Positions 25,060 to 47,800 of a stretch of 64,000 bases of DNA are shown in pieces. A model generated the notes under the pieces. The model did not search any database. It saw only the letters and a program-made list of their open reading frames with translations, and was not told the DNA's origin. This DNA is from Euglena gracilis (Eukaryota; Euglenida; Euglenophyceae; Euglenales): NCBI GenBank assembly GCA_039621445.1, contig CP154957.1:39464654-39528653 (forward strand), read 5' to 3'. How positions within the stretch are numbered: the first letter of the stretch is position 1; every line of letters begins with the position of its first letter. The position numbers were made by a program, and so were the translations under genes.

Positions 25060-25205
25060 GGCTTAAGAAAACCCCTGATCCGGAAAGGCGCAGCGGCACG
25101 TTTGTGGCGGGCACAGGGGAGGGGCGGCCAACCCCTTTGCCTGCATCGCCCCGATGCCGTGCGGATGTCTCCCCTCTCGGCGACCCTCCGGCCGGCGGGC
25201 CGTGG
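25060..25205 (-). CDS. Possible further gene Y exon
   Basis: GC-rich island with acceptor gttccgcttctcctcag at 25206. The phase-compatible frame begins HGPPAGGSPRGETSARHRGD. No clear donor, and third positions are only moderately GC-rich. Could be noncoding. Confidence 0.25.
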
Positions 25206-25544
25206 CTGAGGAGAAGCGGAACGGCGGCCGCGCCGGACGAGTGGGTGGCGGCGGGGGGGGGGGGGCAGGCAGGCGTGCGCACATTCACATGTGTGCGTGC
25301 CGTTGTGCAGTTTGGGGGGAATCGGATTCCATGTTAGGAGAAAATTGTTTTCCAGGTGTTTGGGACAGGGGTGGCCCAACACCCAACCCTGCCGACACGT
25401 TTTGGGCGGCTCGTTGGGTTCGCTGAGTTCACCGCTTGCGTAACTCGCAATTGTCAGCGTTGGTCACAAAAAGAGTGGAAATTCACATGCAACAAATCAA
25501 AGAGGCAGAAATGGGTTGTAGGCAGAAAACTCTGCTACCCCCCC

Positions 25545-25760
25545 CCCCTCAAATAACCTGGTGGGGTCCTTGCTCCTGGCAGTGGCCAAATAACTTGGCG
25601 GGGGGAGGGGCAAAAAAGATGGTTCCAGTAACTTGGCACCCCTGTTTTATACAAATTTCCTTTCCGACGCTGAAAAAAGGGCCCAAATAACCTGGTGGGG
25701 GGGCAGGGCCAAAAGTTGGTTCCAATAACCTGGCACCCCGCCAGGTTATTTGGGGGGAGG
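25545..25760. mobile_element. Inverted-repeat element, family 5
   Basis: Same organisation and orientation as 21909-22137, with strong similarity. Confidence 0.72.
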
Positions 25761-26858
25761 TTCAACTGGTAACTGGTGGCAATCCTGAATCTCCCTGAAT
25801 CTGAATCCCCCTCAGCAACCACCAGTTAAATTCAATGGGAAATTGTTCACGCTACAGCACCCACACAACAGCAAGAATGATGCCGGTGTGTGCCATTGTG
25901 CAAACTGACAATGCACGCATTTGCGCACACCAACCACTTTAAATCCAACCAAGGCTTGGTCGGATTTAAACCAAGCCTTGGTTTAAATCAAGACCTTATC
26001 CTATGTCAGCGTGTTTGGAGCTGGAAGATGAATGAGACAAAACTGTGACATTCCCTCTCTTGTACTCTTGTGGTGCTGGACTCTGTCCCCACGAACATTG
26101 CTGGCATTTTTTTTTTGGGGTGGTCGGAGTGTGCATTTGCGCAAATGAACCATTCTAATTGTTGATTGCAAATCAGCTATATGGTGGTTGTTTTGCGCAC
26201 GTGCGCAAGTGGATTACAAAAATTTAATTCAATTCTTTTTGAAACTCTGAGACAAGAGAAGATTTGGAGAGCAGCGTCCTCAAAGTTGAGGTGTTGTGCA
26301 GTATGTCTGAGAAGGTCATATGAAATGTGCAATTGTGTTGCATTATATGGCTTCTGAATGCAGGTATTTCCAAGTCAGCTGTCACATCCATTCCTAGTCA
26401 ATGCATACCTCATTTTTTGACTGAAAACTGGGGGTGAAAAGCACCTTTTACCTCGATTGAGGATAAAACCTGGAAATGCCGAATTATTATGATATTTGAG
26501 GGTTCAAGAAATAGTTTTCCACAGGCTCAACTGCCGATGCCCAAATTCTGGCGCAGAAGGCTGGTCCTTTAGCTGTTATACAAAATATCTCGCACTCATG
26601 GATTTTTCAAATTGCAGTGATGCTGCACCCTCTAAATTGTACATTTGTGAAATTGTAGTTGGTTTGCGTAGATGCGCAAACACACTATTTGCGCATTTGC
26701 GCAATCCAACCACTTATCCCATAAAGACACCAATCTAAGCTTGCACATGTTGCCCGTTTACGCATTTGCACAAAATGGTTGGTTTGTACATTTGCACACA
26801 CTATTCGTTTTGCAAAATACTGGCTGGGGTTTTTACCTATTGTTGGTAACTTTCTCAC

Positions 26859-37345
<10,487 letters not shown>

Positions 37346-38112
37346 CTGGAGAGCGAGGCCAGTGGTGTGGGGGACGGTCCCTCGGCCCGGGCAACGGCGG
37401 TCTGCGTCCGTGTCATCCCCTGCTTGCCTGGACCCCGCTCCTTTCACTGTGGCTTGGCGATCCGCTGAAGGGGCGGGGAGGGGTTGCCGATATTTGGGAG
37501 GAGGAGGATTCCAATGACTAACTGTACTCACAAAATGGGAAAAAAATAAATAACCTGGGAAACAATGTTTGGCAAAACACGCAGGGATTTGCGTTTATAT
37601 ATATTTATATAGATACTTGCGTTTATATATGGGTATATATAGATACACACACATCAATGTGTATACACACACTGCGTGTCTACATGCATATATACGTATA
37701 TTCTCACACATATGTGGAAAATGCACCTGTTAATACCCCCCCCCCCGGGTGTTAAAATAGACCCTGCATTTTAATTGCGAATGAAGGCACAGGGTTAGGG
37801 TTAGGATCGGTTCGGCCGTACTCGCGACGCGATTCCTCCCTGGCCTGGGCCGCGCGATTCCCAAAGGTGGCAGACTTGCGGGGAGACATAAAGATAAAGG
37901 CTGCCAAACTCCCGGCCCACACAAGGGACTTGGCCCTCCCTTTGGATTGACTCAAAAAGGGTCGGTGTTGGGACTCGCGCACTGTCTGTCCGGCAGTGGG
38001 CTGCGCGGCAGGCAGGAGGTTGGGGAGCCGAACCGAAGCTGGCCGGCCCTAACCTGAACCCTGTGCCAACTGTAACCCCCCCCAATATAACAAACCCATT
38101 TCTTATATTTGG

Positions 38113-38247
38113 GTGTCGGCCGATCGGCCCAAAGGGTTTCTCATATGTGTGGGTTTCTTATCATGCTTGTGCTTACCGAGTGTCGGCCGATCGGCCCAAA
38201 GGGTTTCTCATATGTGTGGGTTTCTTATCATGCTTGTGCTTACCGAC
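38113..38247. repeat. Tandem duplication, period 67 bp
   Basis: Two consecutive identical or near-identical units beginning gtgtcggccgatcggcccaa. Confidence 0.85.
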
Positions 38248-38282
38248 TGGGGGGGGTGTGGGTGTTATAGGGTGCCTACCCC

Positions 38283-38758
38283 TAGCGGGCACCCCCCGGG
38301 GGGGGGTCTGCTAGCAGGGCTAGCTAGTGGAAAAAATTTTCCCAGTGACCGGCGCGAAGCGCCGAATTTTTTTTTGGGGACCCCCAAAAATGGCCAAAAA
38401 TGCCCGTTTTTGGCCATTTTTGGGAATTTTTGGAACAAAATCAGCCAAAAACCTATTAAAAATTTTTTTCCAGTCCTGGGGACCCCCCCCCCCCGGGGGG
38501 GTTCTAGCTAGTCCATTTTTTCCAGTGTCTAGCCGATTGGCTAGCCAGTACCCCCCTCCCCCCCCGGGGTCCTTAAGCAAATGCCTGGCTGGGGGCCCGG
38601 AAAAGGCCATTTTCAATGAAAATTTTCTGGGTCCCCCCCACCCCTGCCCCCCCCCCCCGGGGGGGTCTGCTAGAAATCCCACTAGCCAAATTTGGACCAG
38701 CTGCAGTCCAGCCCCCCCCCCCCCCGGGGGGTACTGCAATCCCTTAAGCAAATGCCTG
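38283..38758. mobile_element. Rearranged family 3 sequence
   Basis: Carries the family 3 core in inverted orientation relative to 36798-37186, plus a second terminal part. Two ccttaagcaaatgcctg ends lie in the same orientation (about 38568 and 38742), so this is a nested or truncated composite. Confidence 0.65.
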
Positions 38759-39420
38759 CCCCCAGCGCTGGGGTCAGAGGGGGGTGCCTGCTATGGGCAG
38801 GCACCCCCCAAAACCCTACTCCCCCCCTCTGGGGGGGTCAGATCGGGTGCTATGGGGTGCCTGCCCCTAGCCCCCCCCCCCCCCCCGTGGGGTAGGCACC
38901 CGACAAGCACAAGCCTGTTTCTTATATTTGGGTGTCGAAGGCAAGCCCCAAGGGTTTCTTATAAATGGAACATTTTCTTCCTTCGGTTCCTATATATAAT
39001 TAGTTACGCATTTTTTTTAATTTGCCCTCTAGGTGTTGTAAGAGGGCCAAAATGGGGACAAAATGGTTTGCAAGTTTTCTGAGACGTAAGAATTTGGCAC
39101 TAACGATCAAGAGGAGGGCCAAGGTGACTGATGCACAACTGATTGATCGCGCCTTGAGATTTGCTGTGACCCGCGGTGAAAATAGTTGAGGGGTTTCTTA
39201 TATGCGGATTAATGTCCAACAGCCCAGGGGTTTCTTATATTTGGGTGTCGGCTGAAAATTGGCCAAAAGATTTCTTATACTTGGGGGTTTCTTTTAGCGA
39301 GGGATTTCTAATATTTGGGGGGGGTTTACCTTTTAACACCCTCCGGGGGGGGGTATTAAAATGGTCTGGCATGGCACCCTGGGGTTAGTTAATGAAGGTA
39401 TTTCGGAATCACTGTACTTG

Positions 39421-39502
39421 TGGATCACTACACATTCCATCCTTCACAAAAAAAACCCAACGGATCACTACACATTCCATTCTTGACAAAAAAACCCAAC
39501 AA
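39421..39502. repeat. Tandem duplication, period about 41 bp
   Basis: Two units beginning ggatcactacacattccat. Confidence 0.75.
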
Positions 39503-40119
39503 AATGCTCTGCAATGGAATCTCTGCGATGCGAACCAGGAAATCACACAATGCTGTCTCTTTTGTTGTCGATTCTCAGCTTCACAAGAGCACCACAACAC
39601 TTTCATAACGTAGAAAATTGGGTCATCCAGCCCAGCCGACTGGGAAAAGAAGCGGGGGCTCGGTGTGCCCCACGTTTAGGTGCCAATTTTAGGGTTCAAT
39701 TTTCTTTTGGCATTGGCTAACAACATCATGCAGGACGCTGCTGGGAGGTACCTGGTTGGCTGGACCCCCCCCCCCCCCGATCAGGCTGGGCCCCCCTTCT
39801 CCCTGAGTCGTCAATCTTAAAGCTGCATAAAGAACATGCCAGTGAAAGTGTAGGGCGAGTGGACAGTTCGGCGCAGCGTCGAAGCCTCAGGACCTGCGCC
39901 AGCTGTGGGGCAGGGGCGGGAGGGGATTTTGCCAGCGCTCAAGAAACACTTCAGCCACCGCATACTCATAATACATACAATACATAATGGGCATGTCCGG
40001 CTGTCTGTCTGTCCAATTTAATGTAATGTAATAATTTAATGCAATTTCCGGCACCTTCGGTGCCGGGTCACTTTGGTGAATCTTTGCCAACCCTCCTGGA
40101 GGAGTTTTGGGGGGCTTGG

Positions 40120-41142
40120 CAGGGTTCGATACAAAGGTAGGTGGGGCAGGCTTCGATACAAGGGCAGGTGGGGGGGGTCCGGACCTCTCCTCTAGTCTAG
40201 CGGGGGGAGGGGGGGGCACCCCCACCTAAACAGTGGCGCGGTCTGGGTGACCGATTTTCGGTGCGGTGCGAAATGCCAAAATTTTTTGACATTTTGGGCA
40301 CTTTTTTGGGTGAAAATTTGTCAAAAATGCAAAATTTTTGGTGCGAAGCGCCACAAGGAAAAAATTGACCTTTGGGGGGGTCCAGGTACCCCTCCCAGGT
40401 CCCCCTCCCCGGTACCGGGTACCTCTCCCGGGTACCCCTCCCCCCCGCATCGGTCCGGACCCCCCCCCATTGGCAGGTGGGGCCGGACCCTCCGGTCCAG
40501 AAGGGGAGGGGGTGGGGGGACACCCCGCCTAAACCCAGAACACCCTCGTTGTGGGGGGGCGAACCCCCCCTCCAGTCCAGGGGGGCAGCCCCCCACCAGG
40601 AGTTTTTATTAAGACCGGGGGGGGGGGGAGGGGGTCGGCACCCACCCACCCACCCCTGGGGTGGCCCCCGGGGGGGGGGGTCCGGGGGACCCACCCACTT
40701 TTGCCCGAAAATGCTAAAAATAGCACCCTTTTCAAATTTTTAGGCGCCTTCGGCACCGAAAAAGATATACACACCAGCCCAGCCCATATCCCACCAGGGG
40801 GGGGAGGGGGTCCAAGGGACCCCACCCCCCTCCCCCCCGGGGGAGGGGGTCTAAGACTAAAAAAACCCCCCTCCCCCCCGCCTAAACAGTGCCGCAGTCC
40901 GAAAGACTGACTTTCCTTTTTAGTCGGGTGCGAAGCGCCGGGCCGACATTTTTTTTGCCTCCCAAAACGGCCGAATATGCCGTTTTGGGCACTTTTGGGC
41001 AACGTTTTGTCAAATGCCAACAACTTTTGGAGCGACGCAGGGTCGGCCTGCACCCCGTGGCAGGTGGGGTTGGCCCCCCCCGCCGTCAAGGGGGGGAACA
41101 CCCAACTGACCCCCCCGCACACCCCCCTTATATCGAACCCTG
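40120..41142. mobile_element. hAT-like MITE, family 1, enlarged by nested insertion
   Basis: Termini as in the family; flanks GGGCTTGG and GAGCTTGG agree at 7 of 8. The 1,023 bp length comes from extra sequence at about 40590-40890 bounded by inverted repeats with ttttattaagacc and gtctaagactaaaaa, a different family. Confidence 0.75.
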
Positions 41143-41336
41143 GAGCTTGGGTGACAATTGTGCACATCTGAGGCAAAATTGAGGCATGCCGTTCAGGCAT
41201 TGGCGGCACAAGACACCGGGGGGGGGGGGGCGGGGGGGGGTCCTCCTGGGGTAACCCAGGGGCAGTTGTGGCGTCATTTGGGCAGAAGGAGGGGAGGGCG
41301 ACAGAATTCCCCCGGGTTTTCTGAAGGGTGTCTCAC

Positions 41337-41447
41337 CAGGCCAATTTTCTCGCGACTCCTGCTGGGGCTTCCCAAAGTTCACCCAAAGTGTGCTGTTGGT
41401 CCTTTTGTGAGTGCCGAAGTTTCCATTGGGGAGGGGGACAGTTGTCA
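41337..41447 (-). CDS. Gene X exon
   Basis: Acceptor tttcttgccag, donor gtgaga. Reads TTVPLPNGNFGTHKRTNSTL then WVNFGKPQQESRENWP. 111 bases, two leading and one trailing. Lower GC3 than its neighbours but good splice signals. Confidence 0.55.
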
Positions 41448-44022
41448 CTGGCAAGAAAGCTTGTCAAACACAAAAAGGGTGAAGCTGCCTGAGGCGGGAA
41501 ACAAGGGTTTTTTTTTAAGTCTGGGGGGGGGTTCCCACCCACCCACCCCTGGGGGGCCCCCCGGGGGGGTCTCGGGAGGACAACCACTTTCCCCTGAACG
41601 TGGCCAAAAATCACGAAAAATGCTAAAAATAGCACCTTTTTCAAAAATTTTCGGCGCTGAAAAGTATAACCCCCCCCCGGGCTCCGCTGAACCCACTCTT
41701 TACCCCCCCTGGGGGTCCAAGACTTAAAAAAACCCCTGGTGGGAAGGTGCAAATGATGGCTTTTGGCGGCAGGTGCGTTATATCTCTCTGGTTCAACACA
41801 CCTGGCAGTTGGGAAGTCAATGCCAACACATTGGCGAGGCTCACACCACCTGTCAATCCCAAGCGTCTGTCCAAGCAGGGGACACCGTGGCTAGCAAAAA
41901 AAAAAAAATGCGAACCCAAAAAATGCTCCACACAAAAAGACCCAGCACACCAACCCCAAGAGTCTTGATATTTGAACAGAGGCCAGTTCCGGCCAGCGCC
42001 CCTGCCCTTCGGCCGCTCGTCAGGCGGATCTGGTGGAGGTTTTTGCGGAAAGATATGTGCCTGAGAGAGGCGAGGGGGATCCTGGCGTGTCTGGGGTGTG
42101 TGTGTTTTGCTGTGTCCCCCTCCCACCCTTTGCCCAAGCTATTTGAGCAATTTGGGGAAAATACAAAAGGCAGGCAAAAAATTGGGGCAAGGGACTCATA
42201 GACTTGCATTTTGAGCAAAATGCACCATCAACCTTTGCTTTTTGTGTCCAGATAATTTCTTTGTGTCGGATGTCCAGAAAAATTACGTACATTTTGGCAC
42301 GGGATAATATGTGAAATGTGGAGAAGAATTACTGTTCTGCGGCCACCCGAGAAAAAAAGAAATGAAACCATAAAACCCTAAAACTGACCCTGGAGGCAAT
42401 GGGGGTTGGGAGAAACATGAAAAACGTTAAATGTGAGATCGGCCGCCCAATCAAAATTGAATACTGCAACAGAAGGAAAACAAATGGGTAGGAGGCGCCC
42501 ACACCAGGGACTTCTTTTCCGTCAAATACATCCGGAAGTGGTTGCTGCGCTGCGCCGCCTGCCCGTTGTACAGCGCCAGGCGCTCCTGCACCTCGCGCAG
42601 CAGCAGCGCGTGCCACTGCCGCAGCCCCGCCGCCGCCGCGGCCTCCGCCCACTCCACGCCGCCGCGCCAGCGGGCCTCCTCCTTCTGGATGCCGCAGTTC
42701 GTCACGAACCAGCGGTCCATGCCCTCCTCGCACCAGAGGCCGTGCCGCCAGGGCCCCGATGGCCCCGCGGTGGCCCGGGCTGGACAGGAAAGCCGGGCGG
42801 GGGGTTCCCATCCCGGTGGTATGGGGAGTGCCATCCAGCCGCGGTGTTGGCAAAAAAAAGAGCCCCGGAACGTGGGGGGCGGCAACGGGAAAACAAAGTC
42901 GTGCGAAACACACCGGCGCACGAAAGGAAGCCTGAACCCCCCAGAGGGACCCTCCTCTCCTCCACCCGAGGAAGTCTCGGATGCCTCTTGCTGGGAACCC
43001 CCCCCCCCCGGCCAGGGAGGCCCTGGGAGGCGGGCGGGCTGCTACTTCTCCTGCGCGGCGGGGGGTAGGGAGGGCCCACCGCCAGGCAAAAAAAAGAGGC
43101 CCCCGGCCCAAGGGCAAATCTCTCCCTGTCACGTTTTCAGGGTGTGGCTTAAAGACCCCTGGCTAAAATTTGAGCTGGCTGGAAAAAGGCGGCTGGCTGA
43201 CCCCCCTCCATGGGGCCCCCTCTCTCCTCCCTATGGGGGTTGCAAGGGTCCAAAATTTGGCAAATTTGTTGAACTTGCAACCCTTGTGAACCTTTTGAGA
43301 AATGGCCAGAATTCATTTTGCCTTCCAGTTCATGCAAAAAAAAAACTGCAGAAAATTGCAGAAAATTGCGGAAATTGAACAAAACTGCGGAAATCGCAGA
43401 AAAATTGTGGTTATCAATCTGCCCCTGAAGACCACTGGGAGGGGGGGTTCCTGCGGTCGCCATCTATTAATGCAAAAAACCCTTGCAACCCTTGTGAACC
43501 TTTTGAGAAATGGCCAGAATTCATTTTGCCTTCCAGGTCATGCAAAAAAAAAAACTGCAGAAAATTGCAGAAAATTGCGGAAATTGAACAAAACTGCGAA
43601 AATCGCAGAAAAATTGCGGTTATCAATCCCCCCCCTGAAGACCACTGGGAGGGGGGGTTCCTGCGGGTCGCATCTATTAATGCAAAAAACCCTCACCCTC
43701 AGAGCCGCTTTTTTTCATCATCGTTTTGAGGTTTTTTTCCATCATCATCATTTTTTTTGATTTTTTGAGCCAATTTTTCACGGGCCTCTCAAAGAGAATA
43801 GCCCCTCGGAATCCCCATTTCCGCATAATTTCCGGACATTTTTTCTTCAAAAATGCTTCATGGCTTTACCCCGGGAATTCCTAAATTTGAATGGCCAGGC
43901 TTCTCTCCCAGTGCACCTCACACAGGTACGGGTCACCTGCAACGCGGCGGTGGCCAAATACAAATCCGCCGCCTCAATCATCTGGTGCACCCTGGCCGAG
44001 CCGCTGCTTCCGGGCAGATACC
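41337..44022 (-). CDS. Unrecognised gene X, at least three exons
   Basis: Exons 43937-44022 (YLPGSSGSARVHQMIEAADL then YLATAALQ; acceptor cattgcag, donor gtgacc), 42505-42779, and 41337-41447. Their phases do not join directly, so exons are missing between them. A further GC3-rich stretch at about 44490-44617 (SPCWLSCHQGEPEERS) may be upstream. Between 43130 and 43930 lie a 211-bp tandem duplication and low-complexity sequence. I do not recognise the family. The product would contain a helical, Trp-rich segment. Confidence 0.55.
41505..41738. mobile_element. Inverted-repeat element, family 7
   Basis: Bounded by gggtttttttttaagtctgg and ccaagacttaaaaaaaccc. Relatives at about 40600-40880 (nested in a family 1 element) and 54417-54640 (INTS7 intron). 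Confidence 0.62.
42505..42779 (-). CDS. Gene X exon (conserved-looking Trp-rich helical segment)
   Basis: Acceptor tttcctgtccag, donor gtgtgg. Reads GPWRHGLWCEEGMDRWFVTN, CGIQKEEARWRGGVEWAEAA, GLRQWHALLLREVQERLALY, NGQAAQRSNHFRMYL. Practically every third base is G or C through the core, and the other frames look random. This is one of the most convincing exons in the window, yet I cannot name the family. Confidence 0.78.
43277..43692. repeat. Tandem duplication, period about 211 bp
   Basis: Two almost identical units beginning gcaacccttgtgaacctttt at 43277 and 43488, differing at a handful of positions. Confidence 0.85.
43937..44022 (-). CDS. Gene X exon
   Basis: Two leading bases then 28 codons, GC-rich at third positions, ending MIEAADLYLATAALQ at a gtgacc donor. 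Likely amphipathic helix. No family recognised. Confidence 0.6.
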
Positions 44023-44764
44023 CTGCAATGTGCTTCCCTCATAAATGACCTTTTGGATGGCCTCACCGCAAGAACGCCCTGATTTTTCGGGTTTGGAGTT
44101 GGAAAAGATTCTGTTTGTTGGACGTGTACTCAGTTTTGTTCGGTTAAATTTGGTGGGGGGGGGTGGGTCGACCCCCACCCTCCACAGCACCGCACAAAGA
44201 ATATCGTTGTGCAAAAGCGCCGAAAAAAATTTGACCCAAAACTGGCACCCGGAAAATTGACGGAAAATTGGGGGGGGGTCGTCCAACCTCCTCCCCCCCC
44301 CCCAAAACCCAGACAAACATGGGTGGACTGAGCAGGAACTGTGGCACAAATTGTCTCGAAGCTGTCCTCTTCCCAGTCTGTGGGGGATGAGCAAACCACA
44401 CGAAAAAAAGCCGCCATTTCCACCACTTCCATTCATCACCATTTCCTCCCCTCGTTGCAATTGTGAAAAGGAAAAAAAAAACAAGCAACGGCGCGACAGA
44501 GACGGAGCGCTCCTCAGGCTCGCCTTGGTGGCAGGAGAGCCAGCAGGGCGAGTCGCCCTGCGCCGCCCCTTGCTCCAGGGGCTGGGCTGGGTCCGCCTCG
44601 GGGCCAGGCTTCCGGCAGTTGCTACCCGCCAACCCCTACATTGGGGGAAAGCATGCTGGTTCGCTGGACTCCATCAGAGAGAGCTGCCCCCCCCCCCCCC
44701 AATCAGTGGCAAACCTAGCAAAAGAAATCGTCTCAGATCATTCAGTCATTTTTCTGGGACAAGT

Positions 44765-44890
44765 TCACAGCGGGCGCAGGAACGCCAACCGTGAGACAGG
44801 CGCCGGGGCCTGCGCGAGGAAGAACAACGACGGCTCGGACCAGCGCCGCATCTCGGGGCCGGAGCCGATGCCGAGGGAGGTGGCCGGAGC
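44765..44890 (-). CDS. Terminal exon with stop codon
   Basis: Acceptor gactctcctcag, then 41 codons and TGA. APATSLGIGSGPEMRRWSEP then SLFFLAQAPAPVSRLAFLRP. GC3 is about 38 of 41 in this frame and much lower in the others, and the frame is the one required by exon 45366-45472. Confidence 0.62.
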   Translation of the reverse strand, partial: APATSLGIGSGPEMRRWSEPSLFFLAQAPAPVSRLAFLRPL

Positions 44891-47800
44891 CTGAGGAGAG
44901 TCGGCGGCCATCTGGTCGGCGACGGCGGGGGGGGGCACACGAGCAAATTGTTTTTGCAACTCCCCCCCCCCTGGATAGATACCCCCCCGGGCAATATTTG
45001 ACTGAATTCCAGGGCGGGGTTGCAATTGGGGGGGGGTATCTATACTTGGGGCAAAGATCCAAAAATAATCTTTTTTTAAAAAATCCAAAATCCGCCGGGA
45101 AATGCGCCGGGGAATGCGCAAAAAATACCTTTTCCCCCTTACTTTCACGGTTAAACATACTGCACATTTTACGATGCTTGGATGTTTTCCACAATTTTTT
45201 TTTGATTGCCCGTCTCTTCGAAACCAACCTTCTCCATGAAGGCTGCAAATCCAAAAAAAACCCCAACTTTGGTGTTGTCGGGGGGGGGGGGGGAGGGTAT
45301 AGCTCAGTTCCCAAAGTCAGACCCGGGACTGGGGGGTTACATTTGGGGGAACTGGCAAAACATACGGAGCCACCGATGGTGCACTGTACAGGTTGAGGGA
45401 CGCCAACAACATCTCCAAGCCGCCCCGTGAGGACCTTCTCCTGGTGCAGGACCCACCGCCCCTCAATCACGTCTGTGAGAGGGCAAAGAACTGAGGAGTT
45501 GCACCGGCAGCTGCGCCAATGCCTTGACCAATGATTACTAACAACACTGAACTTTTGTAACATTAATGGTGATTAGGAATATCAATCAGTCAATGCAATT
45601 ATTCTTCATCAATTACCCCCCCCCCCCTAGTCGTATGACCGGGTTCCTGCAACCTGTGACTGGGGGGTGGTCGTAAATGAGGGGGCGGTCATAAGTAAAG
45701 TGGTGTTAAATTTTCTGCAACCTGCAACCTGTGACTGGGGGGGGGGGGGGGCTTAACACTCGCATGAAGTGCAACCGGTTGACGGGGGGTTGTTCGTAAA
45801 TAAGGGGTGGTAATACGCCAAGGGGGGGGTAAAATTTATTGAACAATTAAAAAGGTCTCAATAAAATAATGAAATAACAATAATAAATTTAATGCATCAT
45901 TTCCAACAATTTAACAAAAATATTCAAAAAAAGGAGGGAAAAACAATAGGCAGCTGGCGGCCCTGCGGCGAGTGCAGTTCTCAGCAAACTTGGAGTCACA
46001 AATTTTCGGGTATTGCATGCGGAATGGGATGATCATCAAACCTGTTGTTCCAGCTGGCGCAATGGGCAACGCCACACCTCGAATCATGTTGATGGCTCGC
46101 ATCGCGCGAGTAATGGTGGGGTGGCCGTTGGGGGGTGGGAGGCCAATGCCCCAGGATGGGGGGTAAGCCGGCGCCAGGGCCAGGGAGGGGATGGCCCAGC
46201 AGGCCTTGCCCAGGAACCCTTCCTTAACGGCCTGGAGCACAGGCTTAGGGGGGGGGCGATCGATGCCGTGTGAGGTCTTTGCCACCGAAGAAGTTTCAGA
46301 CAGGACAATGACCAATTCCCCACATCCTTGGAACTCTCCGTTCGCAATCATTCACCGGCTTCGTTCCATCTGCAAACTGTGGATGCCATCGATTCTGCTT
46401 CATCTCCTCAAAATGGGTCCTTATGTGCCACCCCTAGAGGTGGTCCCTCGAAACCCCGCTAAAACTGAGCCAATCGCCACCGATAATTTAGGGCTCCAAT
46501 TTTACACAAACGGAAGACAAGCTCAAGCCCAGGGCCTATTCTTTTATTAAAAAAGCAACTTTAGACACCTTAAAACACGCTCGAACGCACCTTAAGATAC
46601 CTTACCAAAGCCAATAAAACTGGCAGAATTTTCTGCGACTTCGCAAAACCTCCGCCAAAACAAAAAAATTCTAGGAAGAAAAATGGCTAATGATTTCTGA
46701 CATCCTTGGAACGTTGTCTGGGCACCCAAAACTCAAAAAAAGTGCAACTTTTTCCCATTTGATGCCCGGACCAGGTCTTTGCTTACGCACCTCTCGGGGG
46801 GGGGGTCCACTGGTCCAGCATTTTCAAACAGCTGGAGAAAAAAAAACTACTGGCTTGGCCCCCCTCCTCTCAGGGGGTCCAGGCCATACTCGAAAAAAAT
46901 CGCCTCGGAGCTTTGCGCCAATGTGGGAAAATATTTGTTACCATATTTTTTTGGCCTTTTTTTGTTCCCCAAAAAATCTCAAAATGCTAAAATGGCTTTT
47001 TGGCATGTTTTGGGGGTCAAATTTCCGGCGCTGTGCCAGTCACTGGAAAAAGATATCCACTAGCTGGAGGTGCCCAATTTTGGGGGGAGTCCACTGGAAA
47101 CTGGACTGGCCGATTTGGACAAGCTGAGTCCACTACAAATGCTGAAGCAGAGACCTGGCCTGGACCACCCTCAAAGAAATCTTGAAGACCTTAAACAACT
47201 GTAAAAAAAAATGGTTTAAAACGCTTCATTTCATTTCATTTCATTCACAAACAACTTTTTCGCCTTAAAAAATCCTGGTCAAGCTGACTGGCTGGTACCC
47301 CCCCCCCCGTTGTCGTACAACCGGGTTCCTGCAACCTGTGACCGGGGGGGGGGGTGGCCGTAACACCCCCATGACCTGCAACCTGTGACCGGGGGGGGGG
47401 GTGGTCGTAAATGAGGGGTGGTCGTACGACAAGGGGGGGGGCGGGTAATTATCTGGGGTTCAATAAACTGGTGATCACTGAAGCTGCAAGAAAAAGTTCA
47501 ACCATAATGCAACTGTTGCAGGTGCATTTTACAATTCTTGCCCGCCTGTTTGCGGACCATGTGTCACACCAGGGCGCTGCTCAAGCTGGAGGGCCCACCC
47601 CCCAGGGATAGGTCCAGCCAGCCAGCCACCCTTTTTTCAGTCCCGCACCCCCCCACCCACAATTCTAATTCCAATAAAAATTACAGATCTGTTGCCTTTG
47701 GAGCACACAAAAATATTTTGAGGGTGTCACTTCTAGTCTTTCAAGAACCAATCACTTACTTTATTCGAAAAATAAAGCAGTCAGGACCCCCCTGGGGGGT

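Larger units (their letters stand above)
37350..41330. other. Intergenic or intronic repeat cluster
   Basis: Short tandem repeats, a rearranged family 3 element, ttatatttgggtgtcg repeats (38100-39320) and the enlarged family 1 element. No exon supported. Confidence 0.5.
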
